A stretch of 64,000 nt of DNA, taken from positions 62,001-126,000 of the forward strand of contig NZ_FZNR01000005.1 of assembly GCF_900188005.1 (NCBI RefSeq), given 5' to 3'. A model generated the notes under the pieces. That model did no database searches and was not told where the DNA came from. It worked only from the letters and a program-made list of their open reading frames with translations. Positions 27,691 through 36,988 of this stretch are shown here, piece by piece (the first letter of the stretch is position 1; the number at the start of each line of letters is the position of its first letter). A program made the translations under genes and the position numbers. This DNA comes from Actinoplanes regularis. GTDB taxonomy: Bacteria; Actinomycetota; Actinomycetes; Mycobacteriales; Micromonosporaceae.

Positions 27691-28677
27691 GTGACCGGCA
27701 GCTCCGTGGCCGCCGACCAGGTACGCGCCGGGGGTGGCGTGCAGCCGCCGGCCCCGGCGCGTCGGCGCCGGCGCGGCATCGGCTGGGCGCAACGTCTGGA
27801 GATCGCGGCGCTGTCCGGTCCGGCGATCCTGATGTTCCTCGGCTTCGTGATCTTCCCGGTGCTGATGGCCGGCTACTACGGCTTCTACAAGTGGAAGGGC
27901 TTCGGGCGGCCCACCAACTTCGTCGGGCTCGACAACTACCGCACCATCCTGCAGGACACGTCGTTCCACGAGGCCCTGTTGCACAACGGCCTGATCGTCG
28001 TGCTGTCGCTCGTCCTGCAGGGACCGATCGCGCTCGCCCTCGCCCTGCTGCTCAACCGGCGGATGCGGGGCCGATCGATCATCCGGGTGCTGATCTTCGT
28101 CCCGTACGTGATCGCCGAGGTCATCGTCGGGACGTCCTGGAGTCTGCTGCTGCAGACGAACGGGGCGGTCAACGGCGTCCTGAGGTCGATCGGCCTGGAC
28201 GGCCTGACCCAGGACTGGCTGGCGAACCCGAAACTCGCCATCTGGTCCCTGATGCTCATCCTGACCTGGAAATACATCGGGTTCGCCGTGATCCTGTTCC
28301 TCGCCGGAATGCAGAACATCCCGGAGGAGCTGTCCGAGGCGGCCGCGGTCGACGGCGCGTCCTACTGGCAGACCCAGCGACGGATCACCCTGCCGCTGCT
28401 CGGGCCGACCATCCGGATCTGGGCCTTCCTGTCGATCATCGGGGCCCTGCAGCTGTTCGACCTCGTCTACATCATCTGGGGCCAGTACGTCGCGTCGACC
28501 GCCGGCACCTCGACCATGGCGACGTACATGGTCACCGAAGGCCGGAACGCCGGCAATTACGGGTACGGCAACGCGGTGGCGGTCGTGCTCTTCGCAATCT
28601 CCATGATCATCGCGTTGCTGTACCAGCGTTTCGTGCTGCGCCGGGACACTCAGGGCGCACTCACCGAAGGACGGTAG
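27691..28677 (+). CDS. ABC sugar transporter permease, MalF type (BxlF-like)
   Basis: 328 residues, six helices after a basic cytoplasmic N-terminus (ARRRRRGIGW). EAA loop ELSEAAAVDGASYWQTQRRI around residue 215. GTG start 2 bases after the stop of the binding-protein gene. Works with the following permease; no ATPase gene is linked. Confidence 0.92.
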   Translation: MTGSSVAADQVRAGGGVQPPAPARRRRRGIGWAQRLEIAALSGPAILMFLGFVIFPVLMAGYYGFYKWKGFGRPTNFVGLDNYRTILQDTSFHEALLHNGLIVVLSLVLQGPIALALALLLNRRMRGRSIIRVLIFVPYVIAEVIVGTSWSLLLQTNGAVNGVLRSIGLDGLTQDWLANPKLAIWSLMLILTWKYIGFAVILFLAGMQNIPEELSEAAAVDGASYWQTQRRITLPLLGPTIRIWAFLSIIGALQLFDLVYIIWGQYVASTAGTSTMATYMVTEGRNAGNYGYGNAVAVVLFAISMIIALLYQRFVLRRDTQGALTEGR

Positions 28678-28680
28678 GAC

Positions 28681-29505
28681 ATGCCCGGATCGAAGAGGGA
28701 CAGCGTGATCGTCTATGCCGCCGCCCTGACCCTGATCGGCTTCATGCTCGGACCCGTCCTCTACATCATCACCGGCGGCTTCCGGACCAACTCACAGATC
28801 ACCATCGACCCGGCGGGCCTGCCCGACCCGTGGGAGTTCGGCAACTACACCGACGTCCTGACCGGCGACGTCTTCTGGCGCCAGGTCGGCAACTCGGCGA
28901 TCGTCGCGATCGCCACGACCGTCGGCGTCGTCGTGCTGGGTGTGATGGCCAGCTACGTCCTGGCCCGCTACCGATTCCGGGGCCGGGCGGCGATGTACGC
29001 GCTGTTCGCCGCGGGCCTGATGTTTCCGGCGACAGTGGCCATCACCCCGCTGTACATCCTGGTGAAGAACCTGGGACTGGTGAACACCCTGCCCGGCGTC
29101 ATCCTGCCGCAGATCGCCTTCGGACTGCCCACGACGATCATCATCCTGGTCCCGTTCCTGCAGGCGATCCCCAAGGAGATCGAGGAGGCCGCCGCCATCG
29201 ACCGGTGCAGCCGGCTCGGCTTCTTCTGGCGGATGGTGCTCCCGCTCTCGGTGCCCGGACTGATCACGACCGGGATCCTGGCGTTCATCGGCAGCTGGAA
29301 CAGCTACCTGCTGCCGCTGTTCATCCTCAACGATCAGGACACGTTCACGCTGCCGCTGGGTGTGCAGGCGTTCGCGTCACAGTACTCGGTCGACACCGCG
29401 AAGGTGCTGGCCTTCACCTCACTGTCGATGATCCCGGCGCTGATCTTCTTCAGCCTGTTCGAACGCCGCATCGTCGGCGGCCTCACCGGCGCGGTCAAAG
29501 GCTGA
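28681..29505 (+). CDS. ABC sugar transporter permease, MalG type (BxlG-like)
   Basis: 274 residues, six helices, EAA loop EIEEAAAIDRCSRLGFFWRM near residue 165. Starts 3 bases after the first permease. Last gene of the importer operon; the next gene is unrelated and 103 bases away. Confidence 0.92.
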   Translation: MPGSKRDSVIVYAAALTLIGFMLGPVLYIITGGFRTNSQITIDPAGLPDPWEFGNYTDVLTGDVFWRQVGNSAIVAIATTVGVVVLGVMASYVLARYRFRGRAAMYALFAAGLMFPATVAITPLYILVKNLGLVNTLPGVILPQIAFGLPTTIIILVPFLQAIPKEIEEAAAIDRCSRLGFFWRMVLPLSVPGLITTGILAFIGSWNSYLLPLFILNDQDTFTLPLGVQAFASQYSVDTAKVLAFTSLSMIPALIFFSLFERRIVGGLTGAVKG

Positions 29506-29608
29506 GCCCGTAGCCGGACAGCCGCCGGCGGACCATGAGAACCAGGTGAGGACGGCCGCGGGCTGCTCCGGACCGGGTGGCCGGTCAGCCCTGACTAAGG
29601 TGGGCTCC

Positions 29609-30580
29609 ATGCCCGAGCGCCGAAGCGATGCGGAAGCCGTCGATTGGGCCTCGCTCGAGGTGTACGGTCCGCCCGAAGAGGTACCCGTGGCCCTGACCGC
29701 GATCTGGTCGAGTGACCAGTCGCGGCGGATGCTCGGCTACCGGTACCTCGGCGATCGGCTCGTGCACCAGGGATCCCGCTATCCCGCCTCGGCCGCGGCG
29801 GCACCGTTCCTCATCGACGTGGTCGCCGATCCGGCCGCGCCGGACCGGTTCGCCGCTTGTCAGGTGCTGCTGCTGATCGCCCTGGGCGAGGAGGAGTTCA
29901 CGCTCAACGTGCGGCCGGACTTCGCGCACCTGCGGCAGGAGACAGCCCGCCGGGCCACCATGACCGTCGACGAGTTGGAAGCGGAGCGGGCCGCCTGGGT
30001 TGCCGCCGCCACGGATCCGAAGGTACGCGCCGCTCGCGCACTGACTGCCCTCTCCGCGGACGTCGAACTCGACCGGTTGGGTGAGCGCTGGAACGTCGAG
30101 GCCTATGACGCCGTGCGAGCCGGCGTGCCCGTCTATCTCGCCGCGCTGTCCGCCGACCACCCCGGCACGCAGATCTACGCTGCTCAGCTACTGGCGTACT
30201 TCCCGGAGGACGCGGCGTCGGTGATCCCGGGCCTGCTCCCGCTGATCGGCGGGGAGGACCCGATCGTGGCGTCGGCCGCCATGGTGGCGGCCGGAATCTG
30301 CGCCCGTGGCACCGAGGACCCGCACGCCGCAGCGGCGCTCACCGCCCGCCGGGAGCGTACCGAGAACCTGGCCGAACGCTGGGCCGCCGCGATCGGCCTG
30401 GGCCAACTGCTGAACAACCTCAGCCCCGAGATCCTGACGGACATCAAGGCCGCCATGGAGGCACCGGCGCCGGTCCCGCACTTCCCGTTCCTCGACGGCG
30501 ACATCGCGGCGGTCGCCGCGTACACACTGGACCGCCTCGAGGATCGGCACACCCTCCCGTCCGGCCCCTGGTCCGCCTGA
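29609..30580 (+). CDS. HEAT-repeat-like protein
   Basis: 323 residues, cytoplasmic, almost entirely alpha-helical, with several helix pairs of HEAT type (SRYPASAAAAPFLIDVV, RFAACQVLLLIALGEEE, TQIYAAQLLAYFPEDAASVI). The ATG at 29609 is used although the frame is open from 29546. Similar stand-alone HEAT proteins are common in streptomycetes, often near toxin/immunity genes; no biochemical role can be assigned. Confidence 0.7.
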   Translation: MPERRSDAEAVDWASLEVYGPPEEVPVALTAIWSSDQSRRMLGYRYLGDRLVHQGSRYPASAAAAPFLIDVVADPAAPDRFAACQVLLLIALGEEEFTLNVRPDFAHLRQETARRATMTVDELEAERAAWVAAATDPKVRAARALTALSADVELDRLGERWNVEAYDAVRAGVPVYLAALSADHPGTQIYAAQLLAYFPEDAASVIPGLLPLIGGEDPIVASAAMVAAGICARGTEDPHAAAALTARRERTENLAERWAAAIGLGQLLNNLSPEILTDIKAAMEAPAPVPHFPFLDGDIAAVAAYTLDRLEDRHTLPSGPWSA

Positions 30581-30698
30581 TCGCTGGAGAACGCCAAGCG
30601 CCGAGACCGTACGGCCTCGTTCACAAGAATGGGGTTTTGGTACATGAAATGTGGAGGTGCCACCCGGTTTGTTCTAGGCCGCAGGCATACTGCCGATT

Positions 30699-31022
30699 GT
30701 GGGGGTCATCGTGCGAGTCTTTGAGTACTCCGGGCAGCTCGTCTCGGAGGTCGCCGGCGAGTGCGATGTGAAGGCCATCTGCCAGGCCGCGTCCTCGAAT
30801 CCAGCTCGATACCCGCTCTTGGCCGGGGTGGACGAGTACGACGATACGACGTTCAATCCGCGTCAGGCGGTCATGTTGATCGCTGAGTTGGGGAGATTGA
30901 CGGCTGCGGCGGACGATCCGTATTTGAGTGACGCCGTCGCGGCACTGATCACCTTGGCGGAGCTGCTCCTGCCGGCTCGGCGACGACCACCCCACAGGCG
31001 ATTGGTTTTCAACGGCGACTAA
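30699..31022 (+). CDS. Small conserved hypothetical protein
   Basis: 107 residues from GTG 30699 (GTG 30711 also possible). Sequence pattern: VRVFEYSGQLVSEV, then LLAGVDEYDDTTFNPRQA and a C-terminus HRRLVFNGD. I recall this pattern from a small actinomycete family of unknown function. Just after it, 31037-31132 in another frame is open and Leu-rich (LRLLLASVRELLGLIVA) and may be a fragment. Confidence 0.55.
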   Translation: MGVIVRVFEYSGQLVSEVAGECDVKAICQAASSNPARYPLLAGVDEYDDTTFNPRQAVMLIAELGRLTAAADDPYLSDAVAALITLAELLLPARRRPPHRRLVFNGD

Positions 31023-31140
31023 CGAGAGCAGGCAGCGATCACCTGCGACTCCTGCTGGCCTCAGTGCGGGAACTGCTCGGCCTCATCGTGGCGAGCGACC
31101 ACGCCGCGGCCAAGCGTCCCACCAAGGATTGACCGCACCT

Positions 31141-31160
31141 CTCCCGCCGGCGGGCGGGAG
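31141..31160. terminator. Hairpin between convergent genes
   Basis: 8-bp stem CTCCCGCC / GGCGGGAG with a 4-base loop in the gap between the small + strand gene and the - strand lipoprotein gene. Confidence 0.55.
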
Positions 31161-31202
31161 ACCTCGAACACCGGCCCCGGACCGGTAGGTTGATCCCGCT
31201 GG

Positions 31203-31703
31203 TCAGGGCCCGAGTTCGACCGGGGCGCCGTGGTCGTCCTTCGCCGTGTACCGCCAGGTTTCGGTGTCGTCAGGAAACGCGATGACGAAGAACTTGGCCG
31301 CTCCGGAACCCGCGGGCATCGACTTGGCCGACACGGTCACCGCGTTCTGCCCGGGTGCCGTCGCGGTCACCGTCGCCACCGGTGCCTTCAGCAGCCCGTA
31401 GGCGAATTCGCTCCGGCCCGGGCCTTTGCCGTCCATGTAGCGCCCGCCTGTGGGGTCGTCGTTCCACGGGCCGCACCCGCCGCTGAGGTCCGGATTCTCA
31501 CGCATGCCGGCGTCACGCAGCTCCAGGCACGTCTCGCCGTCGGCATTGTGGAAGGTGACCAGCGTCCAGCCGGCGCCGTCCACGGCACCCTCGTCGATCT
31601 TCACCACATCGGTCGGCTGAAATGGCTCGGGATCTCCGGCAGTAGAGCAACCGGCCAGTGCCGTGACCGTCATGAGGACGGCGACGGCCGGGGAACGTTT
31701 CAT
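31203..31703 (-). CDS. Lipoprotein of unknown function
   Basis: 166 residues. Lipobox LAGC (Cys19) after MKRSPAVAVLMTVTA. The mature part is a compact beta-rich domain with two further Cys (ETCLELR, SGGCGPW), probably a disulfide. No family recognised. Monocistronic, divergent from amrS. Confidence 0.75.
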   Translation of the reverse strand: MKRSPAVAVLMTVTALAGCSTAGDPEPFQPTDVVKIDEGAVDGAGWTLVTFHNADGETCLELRDAGMRENPDLSGGCGPWNDDPTGGRYMDGKGPGRSEFAYGLLKAPVATVTATAPGQNAVTVSAKSMPAGSGAAKFFVIAFPDDTETWRYTAKDDHGAPVELGP

Positions 31704-31841
31704 AACTACTCCACTCGTGATCCGGGCTCGGGCTGACCGCCGACGATTATTGCGGAGGATGTCCAGGTCCTTTCAAGATCGAAAGACCGGCAATTCCCTC
31801 AGCCGTACGATCACGCCCAGAGCGGGACTAGCCTGGAAGGC

Positions 31842-32951
31842 ATGGCGGCCGCCGAGCTCAGCCTCCGCGACCCGTACACGGTGCCCACGAACCACTGGCA
31901 CCACCTGGACGACGGGCGGGTCCAATGCGACGTCTGCCCACGCGCCTGCAAGCTGCGCGAGGGGCAGCGCGGGCTGTGCTTCGTCCGGGGCCGGGTGGAC
32001 GACCAGGTGGTCCTGGCCAGCTACGGCCGGTCGTCCGGCTTCTGCGTGGATCCGATCGAGAAGAAGCCGCTCAACCACTTCCTGCCCGGCTCCGCGGTGC
32101 TGTCGTTCGGCACCGCCGGCTGCAACCTCGCCTGCCGCTTCTGCCAGAACTGGGACATCTCCAAGTCCCGTGAGACAGACACGCTGTCCCAGACCGCATC
32201 ACCGCAGGCCATAGCGGCACAGGCGGAGCAACTGGGCTGCCGCAGCGTCGCCTTCACGTACAACGATCCGGTGATCTTCATGGAGTACGCGATGGACGTC
32301 GCGGACGCCTGTCGCGAGCGTGGCATCAGGGCGGTCGCGGTGAGCGCCGGCTACATGAACCCGGCACCCCGGGCGGAGTTCTACCGCCACATGGACGCGG
32401 CCAACATCGACCTCAAGTCCTTCACCGACGCGTTCTACCAGAAGGTCACCTTCGCCAAGTTGTCCGCGGTCCTGGACACCCTGGAGTTCCTCGCGCGCAG
32501 CCCCGTCTGGTTCGAGATCACCACGTTGCTCATCCCCGGGCACAACGACTCGGACACCGAGATCGCCGCGGAGTGCGAGTGGCTGATCACCCACCTCGGA
32601 CCTGACGTACCGCTGCATTTCACCGCGTTCCACCCCGACTTCAAGATGCGCGACGTGCCGCCCACCCCGCCGGCGACCCTGACCCGCGCGCGACGGATCG
32701 CCCTCGATGCCGGACTGCGATACGTCTACACCGGCAACGTCCACGACCGGGACGGGCAGACCACCACCTGCACCGGCTGCGGCGCGGCGGTCATCGTGCG
32801 CGACTGGTTCCTGCTCGAGACGTACGCGCTCGACGACGACGGCCGCTGCCAGCGCTGCCACACCCGGACACCGGGACGGTTCGACGGGCCGGCGGGTAGC
32901 TGGGGGCCACGACGCCTACCGATACAGCTGGCGGGGAGAGGCGTCCACTGA
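31842..32951 (+). CDS. amrS: AmmeMemoRadiSam-system radical SAM enzyme
   Basis: 369 residues. The radical SAM motif Cys94-x3-Cys98-x2-Cys101 (TAGCNLACRFCQNW) lies after a Cys-rich N-terminus (CDVCPRACKLREGQRG) typical of AmrS, distantly related to pyruvate-formate-lyase activases. The C-terminus holds a zinc-ribbon-like pair, CTGCGAAVI and CQRC. In other genomes amrS sits with Memo and AMMECR1-like genes; neither is in this window. Its reaction has not been established, to my knowledge. A 35-bp piece of the ribbon-coding DNA recurs at 36954. Confidence 0.9.
   Translation: MAAAELSLRDPYTVPTNHWHHLDDGRVQCDVCPRACKLREGQRGLCFVRGRVDDQVVLASYGRSSGFCVDPIEKKPLNHFLPGSAVLSFGTAGCNLACRFCQNWDISKSRETDTLSQTASPQAIAAQAEQLGCRSVAFTYNDPVIFMEYAMDVADACRERGIRAVAVSAGYMNPAPRAEFYRHMDAANIDLKSFTDAFYQKVTFAKLSAVLDTLEFLARSPVWFEITTLLIPGHNDSDTEIAAECEWLITHLGPDVPLHFTAFHPDFKMRDVPPTPPATLTRARRIALDAGLRYVYTGNVHDRDGQTTTCTGCGAAVIVRDWFLLETYALDDDGRCQRCHTRTPGRFDGPAGSWGPRRLPIQLAGRGVH
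32761..32795 (+). repeat. Segment of amrS recurring at 36954
   Basis: The stretch coding for the CTGCGAAVI zinc-ribbon half matches 36954-36988 in the same orientation, with two mismatches over its first 34 bases. Confidence 0.6.
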
Positions 32952-33137
32952 GCCTGTTCTTACAGCTCAGCGGTGCTGCAGATATCGACCGTCCGGGACC
33001 ACCGGGGAGCGGACCCGCTCGGCGGCGCCGCCACTGACCAACCCGAGAAAGATCAATCGGATTAGGCCTATCAGGGGACTACGCCCTGACGCTTCCGTCG
33101 GTTATTCGGGCCAGTGAGCTATGGCACCATTCGGTGG

Positions 33138-33563
33138 ATGAACGGCGCATCCTCCACTCCGGATTCCGAGACGCTCGTCGCGCTGGTGAGGGTCACCGAC
33201 CGGGGCGACGATCCGGAGCATCTCGTCGCTGTGACCGACAGCCTGCGGCTCGACATCCTTGCGATCGACACTGTCAAGGTTTCGCCCCTCGCAGCCGATC
33301 CCGATGGCATACCGGACGGTGCCCGCGCCGTCGACCCGGCAGCGGTTGGCCAGTTGATCGTCCAAGTGGGATCCTCGGCCGAGGTAATTCGGCAGCTCGT
33401 CACGACAGTCGCCAACTGGTGGGGTTCGAGGCAGGGCGCACGCAGCGGCTCCGTCGAGGTGCAGATCGGGGATGCCCGCATCGCCATCGCCCATCCCACG
33501 CCCGAGCAGCAGGAGCGTCTGGTCAACGCGTTTGTCAGCGAAGTGAGCGACGCCGATCGATGA
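33138..33563 (+). CDS. EACC1-like effector-associated adaptor protein
   Basis: 141 residues from ATG 33138 (GTG 33114 possible; neither has a clear ribosome site). Its layout matches my recollection of effector-associated constant component 1: an N-terminal beta strand (VALVRVTDRGDD), a membrane-free helix with GSSAEVIRQLVTTVANWW, then strands (SVEVQIGDARIAIA) and a C-terminal helix (TPEQQERLVNAFVSEV). EACC1 proteins accompany caspase-like and other effectors in bacterial conflict systems. Its stop overlaps the ATG of the caspase gene (ATGA), so the two are coupled. It probably recruits or restrains the protease. Confidence 0.7.
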   Translation: MNGASSTPDSETLVALVRVTDRGDDPEHLVAVTDSLRLDILAIDTVKVSPLAADPDGIPDGARAVDPAAVGQLIVQVGSSAEVIRQLVTTVANWWGSRQGARSGSVEVQIGDARIAIAHPTPEQQERLVNAFVSEVSDADR

Positions 33564-36500
33564 CCGGACGCCGTCTTGCCCTGCTGATCGCGGTCGACAC
33601 CTACCTCAACCCAGGGCTGAGCCAGCTGTATGCACCGTTGGTGGACGCCGCGGCGCTCGCCGATGTCCTCGGAGACGAGTCGCTCGGCGGGTTCACGGTC
33701 GAGATCTCTCACAACGAGAGCACCGAGGACATCACCGGGCGGATCGAGAACCTTCTCGCCGACCTGATCGCGGACGACACCGTCCTGTTGCACTTCGCCG
33801 GGCATGGCCTGCGCAGTGACGAGAACGAGCTTTACCTGGCGGCCACCAATACGCGGCCGGACCGTCTGTTGACCACCGGCATCGACTCACGTCTCGTGTC
33901 GCGCCTGATTCGTCGCAGCCGGGCCGGGAGTGTCGTGCTTCTGCTCGACTGCTGTTACGGGGCGGCGTTCGCCAAGGATTTCGTCGGACGCGCCGGCGAC
34001 GAGGTCGACGTGGGATCGCGGTTCCGGGTCGACGATCTGTCCGGTGGCCGGGGATACGTGGTCATCACCGCCGCCCGGGAGACCGAGTTCGCGGTCGAAA
34101 GCGGCGGAGCGGTCGAAACGACAGGGGGAAGGTCGTCCATCTTCACAGAGGCGCTGATTCATGGCATCGCCACGGGCGAGGCCGACTTCGATCAGGATGG
34201 CCGTGTCGCGGTCAACGAGCTCTACGAATACGTCTATCACCGGGTCCGCGCCGCCCGCCCACAGCAGACGCCCAATAAGTGGGAGTTCGGCGTCCGAGGT
34301 GGCCTGTTCGTCTCGCACAGCCCGCGCCGCCGGATCCTGCCGGCCGTGTTGCCGCCCCACCTGCGAGAACTCCTCGATGACGATCGGTCCACGGCTCGAC
34401 AGGTGGCCGTGCACGAGCTGGTGGAGCTCCTGGACGCTGGCGACCTTCCGCTCGCGGCCACCGCACGTGCGACATTGGAGAAGCTGGTCGGCGACGACAG
34501 CCGAAAAGTGTCGGCGGCCGCGGCCGCCGCCCTCGGCGAATCGGCGATCAGCCTGGCGGTGGCCGAGGTCGACCTGGGCGTCCTGGCCGGTCGCACCGTC
34601 CGTCGCACCGTCGACGTCCCGATCGGCGGTGGACCGTTGGCCCTCGCTTCGTCGGTCCGCCCGGCCGCCGGGATACGGGCTCGCATCGTCGACGGCGTTC
34701 TGCGCGTCGCCATCAGCGAGTCCCGGCCCGGACCGGTGGACACCGTGCTGACGATCAGTGGCCTGGCAGGAGAGGCTGAGCTACGGGTTCGCGGCTACGT
34801 CGCCTTGTCGCCTCGGCACGCGGCCGACTCGGCGGCTGTCATCGCGCGAGAGCCCACCGACGACCCGATCGAACAGGTGGTGCGGCTGATCGCGGCGGGC
34901 TGGGCCGCGTTCGTCACCGGCAGCCACGGCGATGCGATGGCACTCCTGGCCGCGGCTGAGGAGGCCGCGCAGCGAATTCCGGAATACGAATTGCACTTCG
35001 GCGCGCTCACGGCGATCCACTGGATAGGCGCTCGCTGCGGGGATGAGCGGCGCTCGGTCCAAGTCCTGGACAACGTTGCCGCCCTCATTCGCACGCTCCT
35101 GCTGGAACCGGCCGACCGGGCAGCCGCCCTCGCGGCGCTGGCCTGGCTCGGGCATCTGGCCAAGCCGCCGGCGGCCGGCGAGCACCCGTGGACCGTTGCA
35201 CTCGCCGGCGTCGTCCGGGCTGTGGCGGGTCCCATCGGCATGTCACCTCGCCTCGACAGTTTGCTGCCGGAGGCGGACCGGACGGCCGATGCCATCGAGT
35301 CGGACGAGACCAAGACCTTCATCAAGATCTTGGTCGACTGGTGCGGTGCGCTCAGCGGTCGGCAGGATCGCGCGGATCGGCTTCTGCCTCGCCTCGCCGA
35401 TTCGGTGCTGGGCCTTGATGAAACCCCGGCGTTCACAGCCGCGATCCTGCTGCCCATCGTGCTGGCTGAGGTGGCCGCCGCCGCGCCCGCCACGGCGCTC
35501 GCGGCACGGCCGGAAGATCAGCTACTGCTACAAGCCGCGAACGAGGACCTCATCGCGTTCGTCGCCGGCAGTCGGCAGATCGCCGCCGATCGAGATCAGG
35601 TCATCGCGCAGGTGGCGTCGCTGACCGCCAAGCTCGCGGAAGGTTCGCCACTACTGAGCCAGTTGGCCGACGCCCTCGTCCTTCACCTGCGTGGCGATGC
35701 GGCCGGCAGCGCACGTGCGGTCGAACGTGTATCAACTGATGACGACACGGAGGTGGGCAGACTGCCGATGCTGACGGCTCTGGCCGCCATCCAGCACGCG
35801 GGCGGTGACAGCGCCGCAGCCCGTGCGAGCCTCGGGTCGGCCTACGCCGCGGCGGCACGAGTCGAGGACAAGACAACCCTGTGCCTTCAGCTTCTCCTGG
35901 GCTCCGTCGTCGCCCGTCTGATCGGGGACGACGGCATTGCGCGGCATTTCGCGCTCACCGCCAAGGACGCGGCGGCCCAGGAAGATCCGGCTTCCCGGTC
36001 GATAGCACACGTCTTCGCCGCCTTGGCGTCCGCCGCCGCTGGTGTCGGCAACAACAAGCTCCTCAAGGCTGCAATGGCTGACCTGAAGGAGATCAGCCAT
36101 CCAAGAGCGCGCGCGATGACCCTCGTGCTGATCACCTGGGCGGGCCGCCGCGATGCCGGCGCGGAGTGGAGCCAACGTCTGTTCGACGGTCTCGCCGACG
36201 CCTTCGAAACGAGCGCCGAAGGGGAGAAGGACGACCAGCACCTCAGCGCGGTTCTTCTCGCCGTCGTCGCTCTACTGGCCGCGTTGTCCGCCGCCGGCCA
36301 GGTCGCCGACTTCCCGGGCTCTCGGTTGCTCGCCTGGCTCGTCGGTTCCCACGAGGACCGCGAGCACGCGACGGTGCTGTTCTCTCGGGCAATGGACGCG
36401 GTCAAGAAGCTGGAGACGAACGAGCGGCTGCCGGCGGTGCTCGTCCTCGCCTTGGCCGCGCACTGCCTCAAGGCCGAAGACCTGCGCTCGACGCTGCTGG

Positions 36501-36844
36501 AGGAGGCCAGCGCCCTGCTCGGCTCCACGTTGAACATCTACCCAGCCGGCTGTTGGGCCATCAGGGTGGGATTCGCCTGGATCATGACACTGGTCGGTGA
36601 AATCACGGTGTTGCCAAGAACGGCCGAGGCCCTTTTGGCACACATCAGCGACATCGACGACGATGAAGAAGCTGCCCTGCTTCTGACGCTCGCCGCCCTC
36701 GCCTTGGCCGCGGCCGGGCAGGGAGACCGGGCACAGCAGGCGCTCGTCACCGCTCAGACGGCGATCACCGAGCTAGACGATCCGACCGGGAAGGCGGTGC
36801 TGCTGGCCCTGGCCGCATGGGCCGGAACCCTCGTCGCCGACTGA
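33560..36844 (+). CDS. Large caspase-like (C14) protease with Ig-like and helical-repeat regions
   Basis: 1094 residues. Residues 1-255 are a caspase-like domain with the dyad His82 (LLHFAGHGLRS) and Cys132 (VLLLDCCYGA); an EF-hand-like DFDQDGRVAVNELY follows near 215. Then come a helical stretch with HEAT character (270-325), a beta-sandwich (about 330-420, with ELRVRGYVAL) and a ~670-residue alpha-solenoid of Ala/Leu-rich TPR/HEAT-like helices to the C-terminus. The solenoid is the probable sensor and the caspase the effector. No signal peptide or membrane helix. It is the second gene of the EACC1-caspase operon. Cleavage target and trigger are unknown; abortive infection or regulated cell death is inferred from the family. 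Confidence 0.85.
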   Translation: MTGRRLALLIAVDTYLNPGLSQLYAPLVDAAALADVLGDESLGGFTVEISHNESTEDITGRIENLLADLIADDTVLLHFAGHGLRSDENELYLAATNTRPDRLLTTGIDSRLVSRLIRRSRAGSVVLLLDCCYGAAFAKDFVGRAGDEVDVGSRFRVDDLSGGRGYVVITAARETEFAVESGGAVETTGGRSSIFTEALIHGIATGEADFDQDGRVAVNELYEYVYHRVRAARPQQTPNKWEFGVRGGLFVSHSPRRRILPAVLPPHLRELLDDDRSTARQVAVHELVELLDAGDLPLAATARATLEKLVGDDSRKVSAAAAAALGESAISLAVAEVDLGVLAGRTVRRTVDVPIGGGPLALASSVRPAAGIRARIVDGVLRVAISESRPGPVDTVLTISGLAGEAELRVRGYVALSPRHAADSAAVIAREPTDDPIEQVVRLIAAGWAAFVTGSHGDAMALLAAAEEAAQRIPEYELHFGALTAIHWIGARCGDERRSVQVLDNVAALIRTLLLEPADRAAALAALAWLGHLAKPPAAGEHPWTVALAGVVRAVAGPIGMSPRLDSLLPEADRTADAIESDETKTFIKILVDWCGALSGRQDRADRLLPRLADSVLGLDETPAFTAAILLPIVLAEVAAAAPATALAARPEDQLLLQAANEDLIAFVAGSRQIAADRDQVIAQVASLTAKLAEGSPLLSQLADALVLHLRGDAAGSARAVERVSTDDDTEVGRLPMLTALAAIQHAGGDSAAARASLGSAYAAAARVEDKTTLCLQLLLGSVVARLIGDDGIARHFALTAKDAAAQEDPASRSIAHVFAALASAAAGVGNNKLLKAAMADLKEISHPRARAMTLVLITWAGRRDAGAEWSQRLFDGLADAFETSAEGEKDDQHLSAVLLAVVALLAALSAAGQVADFPGSRLLAWLVGSHEDREHATVLFSRAMDAVKKLETNERLPAVLVLALAAHCLKAEDLRSTLLEEASALLGSTLNIYPAGCWAIRVGFAWIMTLVGEITVLPRTAEALLAHISDIDDDEEAALLLTLAALALAAAGQGDRAQQALVTAQTAITELDDPTGKAVLLALAAWAGTLVAD

Positions 36845-36953
36845 GCGCTGTGCGCAACCTTTGGCGGGCATGGGGCCGGGGGCTCTCACCGCGTGAGCTC
36901 ACGCATCCAGGCGACCGGCAGGGCCCGGGTTGCCGCCGGCTGTCTGTACCAGG

Positions 36954-36988
36954 CCACCACCTGCACCGGCCGCGGCGCGGCGATCATT
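36954..36988 (+). repeat. Partial copy of the amrS zinc-ribbon segment after the caspase gene
   Basis: Matches 32761-32795 with two mismatches in the first 34 positions and in the same frame sense (TTCTGRGAAII against TTCTGCGAAVI). It lies in the 139-base gap between the caspase gene and the convergent DUF4259-like gene; the first ribbon Cys is kept, the second is Arg. Confidence 0.6.

Noticed and set aside
31037-31132. Leu-rich open stretch after the small gene at 30699
   Set aside because: No start codon in a sensible place; the preceding gene already has a natural-looking end.
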